From Shinisaurus crocodilurus (Eukaryota > Chordata > Lepidosauria > Squamata > Shinisauridae), in NCBI GenBank assembly GCA_021292165.1, contig CM037888.1, positions 26,821,041 through 26,885,040 of the forward strand: DNA of 64,000 nt, written 5' to 3'. A program made the position numbers and the translations under genes. Shown piece by piece: positions 39,108 to 50,230 of this stretch. The notes beneath the pieces were generated by a model. It saw only the letters and a program-made list of their open reading frames with translations. It was not told the DNA's origin and did no database searches. Position 1 is the first letter of the stretch. Every line of letters starts with the position of its first letter.

Positions 39108-39290
39108 ATAGAATTATAGAAAAGTAGAGTTGGAAGGGGCCTACCAGGCCATCGAGGCCAACCCCCTGCTCAATGCAGGAATCCAGGTCAAAGCATCCCT
39201 GTCCAGCTGCACCTTGAATGTCTCCAGAGTGGGAGAACCCACCACCTCCCTAGGTAGTTGATTCCATTGTCTTATTGCTCTGACAGTCAG
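39108..39290 (-). mobile_element. CR1-type LINE 3' end, reversed
   Basis: 'AGAGTTGGAAGGGGCCTACC', 'CCCCCTGCTCAATGCAGGAA' and 'CACCACCTCCCTAGGTAGTT' match 29966-30180 closely. Confidence 0.92.
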
Positions 39291-39580
39291 GAATTTCACC
39301 TGGAGTTCACCTGGAGAAGTGCCTTCAGTGGAGCAGCTCCATTGCTGCAGAACTCCCTGCCTCTGGAGATCCGGGAGGCACCAACACTGTGTTGTTTTTG
39401 GTGCCTCCTGAAAACATCTTTATTTCAGGTAGCCTTCCTAAACTAACCAACCACAGTTTTTATTGATTTTGTTTTAACATATTGTTTTATTCCTTTTATC
39501 CATTTTATCTTTTTTTAATTGTTCACCACTCTGGAATCTCCGTACCAGAATATGGAGTGGCATAGAAATGTTATAAATAA
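39291..39580 (+). mobile_element. L2-type LINE, ORF2 C-terminus and 3' end
   Basis: Encodes 'NSLPLEIREAPTL' and 'LLKTSLFQVAF', the L2 C-terminal signature, then a T-rich 3' UTR ending 'GGCATAGAAATGTTATAAAT'. It directly abuts the reversed CR1 on its left. Confidence 0.85.
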
Positions 39581-39584
39581 ATAA

Positions 39585-39718
39585 TTTCAGTTTCGTCCAC
39601 ATTGGATTTTTCTTTTCTTTTAATTTCAAGTTCTTTTTGTTCAGAGTATGGAGAGCTTTTCAAATTGTGGTAAATTCTTCTCAAAAATGAACCAAAACAA
39701 ACTTCTCACCCATCCCTG
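39585..39718 (-). mobile_element. TIR MITE, family 2 fragment
   Basis: 'TTTCAAGTTCTTTTTGTTC', 'GGTAAATTCTTCTCAAAAAT' and 'CTTCTCACCCATCCCT' correspond to the reverse of the module in 35175-36132. Confidence 0.6.
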
Positions 39719-39855
39719 TTTCTGAGTAGACATACATAGGATTGCATTGTTCATTTCATTTGGCCATCCCAAAAGTCAGCATTCATGTTTTTAGAATCCT
39801 TTTCACTGTGGAACTTAAATCGCAAAGACTTTAGGCACAGGTCTGAGTCTGTATA

Positions 39856-40115
39856 CAGTAATACCTTGGATTGCAAGCATAATTTGTTCCAGAACCGTGC
39901 TTGTAATCCAAAACACTCTTATATCAAAGCGAGTCTCTAGCAGGCGTGAGCGGGGCCAATTTCGGCCCACTACGCCCGCTCGAGGCGAGCGGTTACATCC
40001 CTACACTTATCTTGCAAGACCTTGCTCGTTTATCAAGTCAATTTTTTTAAAAAAAAAAATGCTTGTCTTGCAGAACGCTCTCAGACCAAGTTACTTGCAA
40101 TCCAAGGTATTACTG
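39856..40115 (-). mobile_element. Mariner/pogo-like MITE, copy B
   Basis: 260 bp with 22-bp perfect TIRs (CAGTAATACCTTGG...), flanked by TA (39854-39855 and 40116-40117). The internal order is reversed relative to copy A at 15108-15368, shown by the shared GCGGGCG/GAGGCGAGCGGTTAC blocks. Confidence 0.9.
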
Positions 40116-40369
40116 TATTACATTCCAGGAAAGACATCGTACAACTGGGAAAGCAAGAAAACGACAACCACAATGATCAAGGAGTTATGAGGAAAGACTG
40201 GAGATTTTAGTTTGGGGGGGAGGGGAAAGATGACTCAGAAGCAGTCATGATAGAGCGTTATAAAATTATTATTAATGGGGTGAAATGAGATACATTTTCT
40301 TTCACATAATACTAGAACTAGAGTTTCTCACTGATTTTGATCAGCAGTAAGTTCAGGACAAGCAAGAAG

Positions 40370-40560
40370 GAAAGCATCTCTTCACACGCAACATAATTAT
40401 CTTATGGAACTCATTGCCACAGGAATGTGGTGATGCCTATTGGCTTAGAAGACTTTAAAAGGGGTTCAAAAAAATCAATGGAGGACTGGACTATCGGTGG
40501 ACCATGAGGGGACCCTAATATTCAGAGGCCATGTAGCTCTGAATACCAGTTGTTGTGAAG
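40370..40560 (+). mobile_element. CR1-type LINE, ORF2 end and 3' UTR, decayed
   Basis: 'CATCTCTTCACACGCAACAT', 'ATTATCTTATGGAACTCATT' and 'AGACTTTAAAAGGGGTTC' correspond to the C-terminal 'FFTRNIIILWNSLP' and following region. Confidence 0.65.
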
Positions 40561-40602
40561 GGACAAATAGTGTGTGTGTGTGAGAGAGAGAGAGAAGGGG
40601 GT

Positions 40603-40992
40603 GCTATTTCATTTCATTTCATTTCATTTATTTCATTTATATACCGCCCCACAGCCGAAGCTCTCTGGGCGGTTCACAACACTCTATACATAAAAACAAC
40701 AATAAAAAACATACAAAATAGTTTAAAAAATTAAAAACCAAATTTAAAAACACAGTTTAAAATAACAATACAAAAGCCAATAAAACTGAGCCTACAGGTG
40801 ACAATCCCCTCTGTGCTATTCCAAGCTCCTAACTAAATGCCTTGGCATAGAAGGAAGTCTTAACCTGGCGCCGAAAGGCGGGTCTCAGTGGGGAGCTGAT
40901 TCCATAACTGGGGGGCTACCACTGAGAAGGCCCTCCTCCTCGTTGCCACCAACCGAGCCTCTCTTGGAGGTGGCAGTCGGAGGAGGGCCCCA
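40603..40992 (-). mobile_element. L2-type LINE 3' end, reversed
   Basis: ATTTC-rich tail, 'ATATACCGCCCCACAGCCGA', 'AGCTCTCTGGGCGGTTCACA', a TAAAA-rich 3' UTR and 'CCACTGAGAAGGCCCTCCTC', the reversed coding end. Sibling of 25528-26060. Confidence 0.88.
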
Positions 40993-41016
40993 TGCCTTGC
41001 TACCATGCCTTGCTTG

Positions 41017-41410
41017 CAGGGTGGCTATGTGCCTCTTTTACAGAGGACAGTCCTCTATTTGAAGGACTGCCAGAGGACTGTCCTCTATTTTGAACACATC
41101 CTCTCTTTGAAGGGCTGCCCAGTCCAGGTCTAGTTTGAAGAGAAAGAACCATCAGAAGCTGAATTTGCCCATCCACAGCATCTGGACACTCAGCAGACAG
41201 AGCAAGACACACAGGTCACCTGGCCACAGTTTTCCACTCTGTGGTGAGGCATATGGTATTTCTATTTGAATTATAATAATTATTTCTAAATTTGCCTCTA
41301 TACTTTTAAATAGGCACATGCAGATTTCATGCAAATTGGGGTCCTCTTTTGTCCTCTCTTTTTTGTGATGCGTGTCCTCGTTTCTTGGCAATTCACCAGT
41401 GGCCACCCTC
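41017..41410. mobile_element. TIR element, family 5, copy A
   Basis: Ends CAGGGTGGC and GCCACCCTC. Flanking octamers CTTGCTTG (41009-41016) and CCTGCTTG (41411-41418) agree at seven of eight, a hAT-like duplication. Internal 'ACAGTCCTCTATTTGAAGG' and 'TCCTCTTTTGTCCTCTC' blocks are shared with 62256-62639. Non-coding. Confidence 0.75.
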
Positions 41411-41512
41411 CCTGCTTGTGGGCTTCCCAGAAACATCTGGCTGGGCACTGTTCCAAACAGATTCCTGGATTCTATGGGCCATTGGTCTGATTCACATGCT
41501 TGTTTTCTTACA
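41411..41512 (+). mobile_element. CR1-type 3' end
   Basis: 'CCTGCTTGTGGGCTTCCCAG', 'ACATCTGGCTGGGCACTG' and 'TTGGTCTGATTCACATGC' match the CR1 3' UTR. The family-5 element sits at its left edge. Confidence 0.75.
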
Positions 41513-41666
41513 TAAAACAATATTCATACATGGATCAAACTTGCACATGCTGTTTATCAGAAAGGTCATTTTCTATACCAAGAGAAATATTTCTCATCAG
41601 TGTTTCTTTCAGCTATTTCGATAACTAGCACACAGACAACTCTTTTTTTTTCCTTTTCTTTTTTAG

Positions 41667-41712
41667 AGTCCTGCACACAAAGCCAGTCTATCGAAAGCCA
41701 TCGATGTGGGAG
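41667..41712 (+). other. Exon-like segment with splice consensus (weak)
   Basis: A long polypyrimidine tract ends in TTTTTAG at 41666, and GAG|GTAATG follows at 41713. The enclosed 46 bp is open in all three frames, which is uninformative at this length. Flanks to 41930 are unique. I cannot match it to any known protein. Confidence 0.2.
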
Positions 41713-41719
41713 GTAATGC

Positions 41720-42654
41720 AGAGTGCAGAGAGAAGCTGAAATTTTGGGTCATTTCCCCCCATATCTACAAGAATGTTGTGGCTCAAATAATCAATTTCTT
41801 TACACAGATAGCAACTGAGAGAATGGCTGACGTCTCCTTAACCTTTCGCTCATTTTCCGTGTTGGAAGGCTTACTTTTCTTTCTAAAGATGGCGTGGGGC
41901 CTAGGGTTCCACTTAAAAGTTTTCTTGCCATACTGAGCCAAGAAACACAAAGTGTTGGTTGGTTGAAGTATAAACACAGGGCCCTTTTTCCTTGACCACT
42001 CTTGCAGTGGGATGGGATAGTGTTGTTAGTTTATGTGAGAGAAAATAGCGTAGGCCCTTTGGGGAGGGAGGGGGAAGAAAGTGGAATTGGATTAAGGCTT
42101 TTGTGTCCGCCTCAATGCTGAGGGGAATTAGCAATAGTTGTAGGCACTTAAAGGCTCTCTCATGCTGAAGCTTATCCCAGATTTTACACAATAAACATTT
42201 GAATATCAACAGTGTTTTGCAACTTGCAGCACTAATGTATAAACTTCTCCCTTTTGAAACTCCCAAATCCCTCCCAATGTTCACTATTCCCTCTAAATAA
42301 ACTTCTAGGGCCTATCGCAGGAAATACCCAGTCAGGGAAGAGGTTTTGATTTTGTTTTTTTTTCCCCTTTCCTTTATATTATTTCTTTAAAAAAAAAAAA
42401 ACCCCACAGATTTAAATACTCCTGTATGATTAGCTGGTTTAAGAACTTCAGATGTTCTGATTTCTCTGTAATTCACCTTTTCAGTTCTCCCCCATCTGTC
42501 ATCTCAGCTCACCTAAAAATGAGAGAAAGATGTTAGCTCTGCATAGCTTCGCTAATCTTAGATTGGAATGACAGTCAAAACAAAGGTGTGTTTGGTAGGG
42601 ATTGGTTGTGTGGGGGGAGACATTGGACTGTCATAGGCTTAATTTAGATAGTCC
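41720..42654. other. Unclassified sequence
   Basis: No repeat or gene recognised. Some purine- and pyrimidine-rich patches. Confidence 0.45.
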
Positions 42655-42682
42655 CCTGTTGTTGTTGTTGTTGTTGTTGTTT
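42655..42682. repeat. (GTT)n microsatellite
   Basis: About eight GTT units. Confidence 0.93.
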
Positions 42683-42759
42683 TTTAAATGCATGAAAGTT
42701 TTGCATGTATTTCTTTAGGTATCAGCTAGTTTTCTTAAGCAAGCAAGTATGCAAGCACA

Positions 42760-42975
42760 GTGGCCCATGAAAAGTTTGGAAGGAAGACCAGGGGAAGATA
42801 TGAAAGGAGAGGGATAGCTGAGCGCATCTCAGCTGGAGTTGCATGAGCATCAATAGATTTTGATGTCATTAGCATTTAAGTGAGTGCTCTCAATTAGTTC
42901 TAGGATCTGGAATTTTGTTACGTCACTGGCAGCAAATTCATGCTGACATAATCAGTCTCTTTTGTAATTCTTGGC
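42760..42975. promoter_or_regulatory. Candidate conserved non-coding block
   Basis: Repeat-free, with 'GATGTCATTAGCATTTAAG', 'CTCAATTAGTTC' and a CRE-like 'TTACGTCAC' (about 42919). No open frame. The texture is that of a developmental enhancer, but this is judged by eye. Confidence 0.33.
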
Positions 42976-45599
42976 TGTAACCAACAAACATGGAGTGAAG
43001 ATTAGGATCCCCCCCCCCTCCTTCAGAAGATAAGTCTTGGTGCAACTTAATTTGAATTCCTCCCGAAAGCTGTATGGGAGGGAAAATCAGCCAGAGGACA
43101 GCAGATTTATTCCATTTTAGGGGGTGGGGAAGCCATTTTCTGCATGTAATATATAAATTCAGGCAATGGCCGTGCAAGCTCATCCTATAGCCTCAGTTTC
43201 TTGAATATCTGCCAGGTTGCTTCATTGACAATCATTTCAAGTGATGATCCATTACCAACCATGTAAACACATTGCAGTGGTCCCAAGGAGCTGGTGGAAA
43301 TTTGATTTGATAAACAATATCTACAGCTTGTGTATAAAAATGTCCATTTTTTAAAAAAGAGTCCCTTTTGCATGGTAGTGGTGGTGAAGGGGGGTGGTGG
43401 TGGAATGAAGACATTACTAGCCTGTCCAGTTCTGAAGAACGCTGAAGCCGTTGGCCTATTGAATTTGATACAATGATGTGTAGATGAATAAAGTTATCTC
43501 CACTTTTGAATAGGATGGTGTCAGTGGGAGGGTAAGAAGGAAAGAACTTGGAATCTGAAAAGAATACTTAGGGGGGGGGAAAGAACTTGGAGGTCAGAGT
43601 CCAGCTGCCGTGAATGGCAAGACGACAAACAAAATTGTGGACAGGCCTAAATAAGGACAACCATAGACACGCATATTGCCGCGATTCCTTGGTTCAAGTA
43701 GCTATTATATTAACCCACATTTCTATAGGCAAAGAACATTTTTTAAGGTTTCACAGTGATGCAAACATAGAATGATCAGGAGCATCTGCACAAATTTACG
43801 GCTTTTAATGGAGGCAGATGACACAGGCCAGCAAAGGTAGGAAACAAAAACCAAAGCAAAGCAAAACAAAAAAAATATATGAGAAAAGTCTAAGAAGGAG
43901 CAGAGAGAGGTGTTTATAACTGCCATAAACTAATTACAGGTTGTATGTTTTTGTCTTTCTCAACTTTTTCCAACAACTAATAAATAATGAATTAGCTAGT
44001 AGTAACTCATACACAACTTTTCTCTTTTCTTTTCTTTTCTTTTCTGGCTAAATGTTATCATTAGGCCTTTACTGATGATAAGGCAAGACTTTAAATGAGA
44101 ATCAATGATCAAATATGTATTTTAGTCAGATCATTCTGGTGGGGTTTTAAGAATCAAAATAAAGTTTTAAGAATCAAAAGTCTGATATATATTTTTCAAT
44201 CACTCTTTGGCATCTGCATGCTTTGAGAGTATGCTAGCCAAAAATGCAAAAGAGTGACTATTGATTTCAAACAGAAAAGCTTCCATTAGTGTTGAGACAT
44301 CCAGTCGACCTGTTTTCTTTCGTTCTCTGCTCAGTGTGAGGTATTGTTTTCCATCTTTTAATTATTCCAAATGGGGAAAAAAGCACCTCTCTTTAACATC
44401 AGAGTCATTACTGGTCTCTCTCTTTTTAAGTAGTAAGAACTAGAAAATAGAAACCTGTTGTGTCTGGTGGGCTGTTTTGTTCAGGAATTCTTTTGAAAAG
44501 TGTGAGTTCAGACCAGCATCTGACAGTCTGAAGACAACTTTCCTTCTCATGGTAGCACATGCTGGTAACTTCAAAAGAGCAAAAGGCATTTGAATAGTAG
44601 GATGACCAGGACTTAATGGTGGATTTTTATATTTTAATTTTCAACAAGATATATTTTATTCAAAACAACATTAAACGCAACAGTCATCCAGTGCTTTTTG
44701 TAAAAAAATTCTGCTGAGGGTGCCAAAGAATAGAAACTCACCCAGTCAACCAATTTGTGTTATATGTAGGGAGGGGGGCATATGGTCTACCTTTCTTTTA
44801 AAAAATTTAAAAAATTGAATTCCAGCCATTTCATATTTGCACCTTGCTAACCCATGTGTTTCTTCAAAGAAATTACATTTTTTAAAAATGCGTTGGATCA
44901 GGAATGCAATCTGTTGGGGGAGCAGGGACATGGGAGGAGATGAAGGCCAAAGAGTTGAAAAGAGTTTAAAATCAGAATGCAGGAGAGCAAAGAATCCCTT
45001 TAAGTCAGTGACATAAGAAAAGCAATAACAGACTGGATTATGTGGCAGGTGTGTATGAGGTGCTGGGTGTCTTGAAGCTTCTATCTTTTGTCGATTGCTG
45101 ATTTTTGAGTTTGATCCAACCTACACTGAGAAATCCAGGGATTAATCTGGAGGTTTAAATGGGAGGTTTAAACGGTTTAGCCACAGGTTGGGCTAGTCTT
45201 TATGAAAATGACAGTTGAGTTGTGTTACTTTCCATATACATCTACCCGCTCCACCACCACCCCTCGGTTGGATGGGTCCCCCTTACATATTGTATCTTAC
45301 AATTAGGTTGTTGACAGCTCTATTATGTTGACAGCTGAAGGAGAGTTACACAGGGAATTATGCAGAGAATTCTGATGTAAAATGTTTCACGCAGATGTCT
45401 TTCAAGAAATGGTCATTGGTCCCATGTGTTCATAGATATGCTGCTTAGCCTTCCTCCAGGACTTGCAAATGTTCAAGCTAGGAATGACGACACGCTGAGG
45501 CAAAAAAGCAAGTCAAACCAACAACTTTTTGAGAGATTACGAGCCTGTCAGGAGGATGTCAATGGAGTTTTAAGGGATGGTTTTCTGAAGCTGTTCTGA

Positions 45600-45775
45600 G
45601 TTAATAATTAATGGATCCCATCCTTTGATAGCTCTTTTATATGGGGATGCAGCTGGCTGAAAATCAACCACAAAGGGAAGTTGATTTTGTTGGTCATTAA
45701 TTTTGACTTTGCTTAGCTGACAATCGCTGTGCCCCATCATCAGAGCCATCCTAATCTAACACCAATAGAAGCTTT
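45600..45775. promoter_or_regulatory. Candidate conserved non-coding block
   Basis: 'GTTGGTCATTAATTTTGACT', 'GACAATCGCTGTGCCCCATC' and related unique sequence with no repeat signature and no coding signal. By eye only. Confidence 0.28.
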
Positions 45776-45818
45776 TTATTATTATTAACAAAGCACATCA
45801 GCCCATTTCAGAGATTGT

Positions 45819-45819
45819 C

Positions 45820-45851
<32 letters not shown>
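45819..45851. repeat. (GT)n microsatellite
   Basis: About sixteen GT units. Confidence 0.95.
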
Positions 45852-45852
<1 letters not shown>

Positions 45853-47630
45853 TTACATAGTCTTCTGAGTAGTCTTCAAACAAGCTTGTGGTGACGATAC
45901 AAGGAAAAGCAGTCATAACAAAAGAGAAAGGTTGGGTTGTCAGCTTGTACAAATTAATGATATTTATACACATTTACCTCAGATGGAGAGCTGGTCTTAA
46001 CATATTTTATGAAAGTCAGGTTCTTCCATTGGGATTGCAAGGAACTGTATTCCCCTTCCTTTTGGCTTTTATTTTAGAATGCAGAAGTGCTACGTTATTG
46101 CCTAACATCATGCAAATATACATATCTTAGCATTGGCATTTACAAGATTAAATCATGATTCTCGGAAGGAGGTGTGGCATTTAAAGGTGTTTAAGATAGC
46201 ATCACTTTTAGCAAACACACATAGAAATGGCAGATTCTTAACCTCCCGGTCCCATTCACACAGAACTGAAAATTTGGAAAGTGCCCACCGAAGAGCAAGT
46301 AATATTTTCCTAGGAACACCCCTATCATGGGAAACTAATCATACACTGTCCCCTGTCAGATCTATAGACTAGCAGGAAATCAGTGCAGTCTTCTGCCTGA
46401 AAATATGTACTTGGTTCCTTAAAGTAGAACCATCTGGGCTTGTCCAAAGTCAACTCTTGTGTGTGATCCACATTTAATTTGGGAACCCAACTATTGGACA
46501 ATTCTTGTGTCCACGCTCCACTGAAATGAATGGGAGCTGTGTATGATCACCAGTACCATGCACTAAAGCATATGCGACGCCTGCTCAAGCCCCAGTGAAA
46601 TGCACAGGAAAATGTGCAAGAACACGGCGATCCTCTTGCATCTCTCCCTCATTTTTTAATGTGGCTTTCACAGGAAAATGCCCCTACGGATCACACTGTT
46701 AGTATTTTAAAAGTCTACAGATGTCTTTGAATACTGAGTATTAAGGCGTGTATTTTAAAACTTCCTTTAATATAACTGACTGTCATTTTACCAGCATTCA
46801 TTTTTAGGTCATCAATTAATTAAACTTTCAGAAGGGTGGCCAGTTTCTTGGAACTCAGATCTTGAACATTCATTTTTCAAGTACACAGAGGAGTATATAA
46901 AGGGAGTGGAATTTCATTCTTTTGTAAGCCCTATTATGTAAACACCTACAAACATTTCTAGGCAGAAATAAAATTACAACACATTTTGTTTAACAAATAT
47001 GGACAGGAATATAAAGAAGAGACAACCATCTGTATAGCTGTAAACCAAATCCTTTCCCACTGAACACAAAACAGGGTAAAGGTGAGTGGGTTCCCTTTCT
47101 GTAATGGGATACTGTTGTCCCAAACCTACGCAGATATTTACTTGGGAGTAAGTCCAATGAATTTCAGTGAAAACTATTTCTGAGAAAGTATGATGGGATC
47201 ATGACAGTCAACAGCTCCAGAGTGTGAATTGTCTGTAAATTATATCCCCACTCTTCAACTACCTTTAACAGAAAAATTCGATGGATGCTTAGTTTTCTTT
47301 CCTTAAAGTGGATTCTCTTTTTCAGATCCACAAGGGTTTATGTTGGGAATGTTCTTTTGTCCTTAGAAAGGTTAGAAAATAAAATAAATTCCTTGAGAAG
47401 AGAGGGGAAAGGATTGCGGGGGTGGGGGGATACCAAAGGCAACTGGTTGCAACTGTTGCTATTTAATTAGATATCCTGGCAGTTCTTGATATGGTCCATT
47501 CATGCTCTTTGCTTTTGCCTTGAGTGTTTAAATATAGAGTTTGTATTCTGATACTGCACAGTTGTTTCAGGTTAACAATATCCTAAGAGGTTGGTTTTCA
47601 CCTTGTGACACTATTTCTAACGTTATAATT

Positions 47631-47688
<58 letters not shown>

Positions 47689-47690
47689 AA
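47631..47690. repeat. Compound (TA)n(TG)n microsatellite
   Basis: A TA run of about twelve units passes directly into a TG run of about fifteen. Confidence 0.95.
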
Positions 47691-49639
47691 TAAATTTTAT
47701 TCCTATTGGGGAGGTGACATGTTTTCACAGAACATTGCTTTTGGAATGTGTGTGCAAACACTTATAAATGGTTTCTGAAGGCCCAATTTCAAACTCCAAG
47801 TGGCTCTCTTCAAAGAATGAAGGAAGCCACCCCATCACTCTAGGGATCACTTGCAATTGAAAATGGTATCTCTCGCTTTTTCCTTTTTTATCCTTAAATA
47901 AAAAAAAAAAAAATTTAGACAGGTGTCATATACGGGAAATGCATATGTCTCTCTGTGTCCTTGTCTATTTACAACGTGAGGGTCAGGGAAAAGATAGCGC
48001 TTCGGTCTTCCTGAATATGCAATTACAAGTTGAGGTGGACTTGACAATTTGTCAGAGCATTGTATGGAAAGGGCACCCTATATCTTATGGGCCATGGACT
48101 TTTCAAGTCTAGAGCAATAGAAACTATTCCCATATTCATGCAAGTTGTCCAAATGAGATTCTTCTCTTCCCCCCCCCCCCATAGCTATCTGTAGAGCAGG
48201 TCTCATGTATGTGAATTAGAAACAGGTGGATAATTATGTAAACACCTACAATGTTGGTTTTGGCTCCGTTACTGATACCACTTAAGCAAGAAGGGTTTTT
48301 TTCTTAAAACTTAAGTAAGTGCTTAACCCGGATAAGCAAGAATTATAGCAATGTTAAGCTATAACCCCAAGTGCTCCAATTTAGCTAGTTTGACAAATCA
48401 GCTAAACTTTGCCCCAAACTTGGTAAGCTGTTCTCCTTTTCCAAAGAAAGCAGAGAAGGTTATTAGGGGATATGCTGAAATTGTGAATCCCCCACTGCAA
48501 ATCTGAAGACAGTATAAAAAATTAGCTACTGATTCTGCACAACTCTGCAGCTCAATTCACAACCACGGCACAAAATCAGCTTGAACCAAAATACTTTGAC
48601 TTTATTAGATTGGGAGTATCAATTAATTAACTTCATCTCCCACTTCCCAATTCCAATTCATAAAATTATTTTGTTCCTCTTTCACCTCTCCAAAAATAAA
48701 CATTTTAGTAAAACTTGTGAAAACTCAGCATGTCTTGAGGAACACAATTTTCACACATAGATGAAAGGTAACAACCATTGTTTTAAAATAGAAAGATTAG
48801 ATTTATGACAATTTAAGATACATAGCACTGGGCGAAAATAGACACTGGAGATATAGAGGACTAGGAGTTTAACTTTATTTTATGGCATTCCCATTAAGCA
48901 GTGGTAGAAATCCTTCTGGTCCTTTGCAATATCTGGAAAGAGAGTACAGGGGTTTTTTTATTATTAAAAAACAACAGCAACACCCAAGTAACAGAGACTA
49001 TTGCAGGAGAAATGATTAAATCCATACTTTCAAATTATTCACAGTACTATATGGTTAGTGATTACTTATGGTAATCCACCTATATGCAAACACACAAGAT
49101 GTACAGACATCCAAGTATTTTGGTGTTACATCACACAGGCAGAAAACAATGCTGGTAAAACTTTAATTTTCAGTAACTGGATGTTTCTATAAAATAAAAG
49201 TAAAAGCTGCTCCTACAAGAATGTTAAAAAATACTAAAATAACAAGCTTCACTTTATTTTATTTTTGAAGAACTGTATCCCCCCCCCCAAATATAGGAGT
49301 TTGCTTCCTGAACGTAAAAACATTGATTTGTTAAATATATTACTCATTAGCCTAGGCTGTATTGTATTGGGGAAAGGAATAAGGATCTTTTTGTGCAATG
49401 TAGCAATAACATTCCAGAAACTGCTATCACAACAAATGTATTGCAAGTGTCCAATAGTCATCTTGGGGGGGGGGGGGAGTTGCCATGTTCATTTGCTCTG
49501 TTCTTAAATTTCCCTTTGCTCCATAATTGATTAAATTTCTCCCAAATTGGCCTCACAAACACTTGCACAAATGACTTGGCAGGAAGGAAGCATATACAGA
49601 ATTGGGTCCCTAAGTTCTTCTTCCCTCAAATGCTACTCA

Positions 49640-50230
49640 AATTTTATTTCGCCTCTTCCTGCCAGAGACTAGAGGCATACCTGATGGCTCGTTTTAGCAA
49701 CCAGCAAAGTGGGCTTGGGCGTAATTGTTTGAAATGTTTGTGCTTGAAAATAAAAGCTATGTTAATAGGAGCTTGCTTGAAAGCATTGCCGTCTGCACTG
49801 CTAAGATGCCTTTGTTTTCGTTTGATGAAAATTATTAATACCACAAAAATGGTTTCGAGACCACTTATACGATGCACGTACCTATCTTCTTTTAGTTAAA
49901 ACCAGTGATCCATTAAGCTTTTCTTCCTTTTTTCCAAGCTGTGAGCATAGTGGGTATTTAAGTATGTGTAAGAATGAAGGTGGGGGGTAGGTTTAGTTGG
50001 ATAAAAGATTGCTTGATATCTTGAGGTCTTTTGAAGACTTTTATAGGCTTAAAAACACTCAGGGTGAATGCATGCCATTTTCCTCCCCTTTACCTCTCGA
50101 CATTATGGAAGTTTGTTAACCTGTGTTTCAATTAAGGAATAATTATTAATTATACTAATTACATGTTTAGTGGGGAGGGGAAGCACCCCTACTTCGCAGG
50201 AAAGTTAACTCTGAGATTGCAGTTGCAGAT
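49640..50230. promoter_or_regulatory. Candidate conserved non-coding block with a TAAT/ATTA cluster
   Basis: Non-repetitive sequence. Near 50131-50163 TAAT/ATTA cores follow one another ('AATTATTAATTATACTAATT'). 49740-49880 has regular, mixed-composition sequence. A 107-codon plus frame (49576-49899) has no family motif. Confidence 0.3.
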
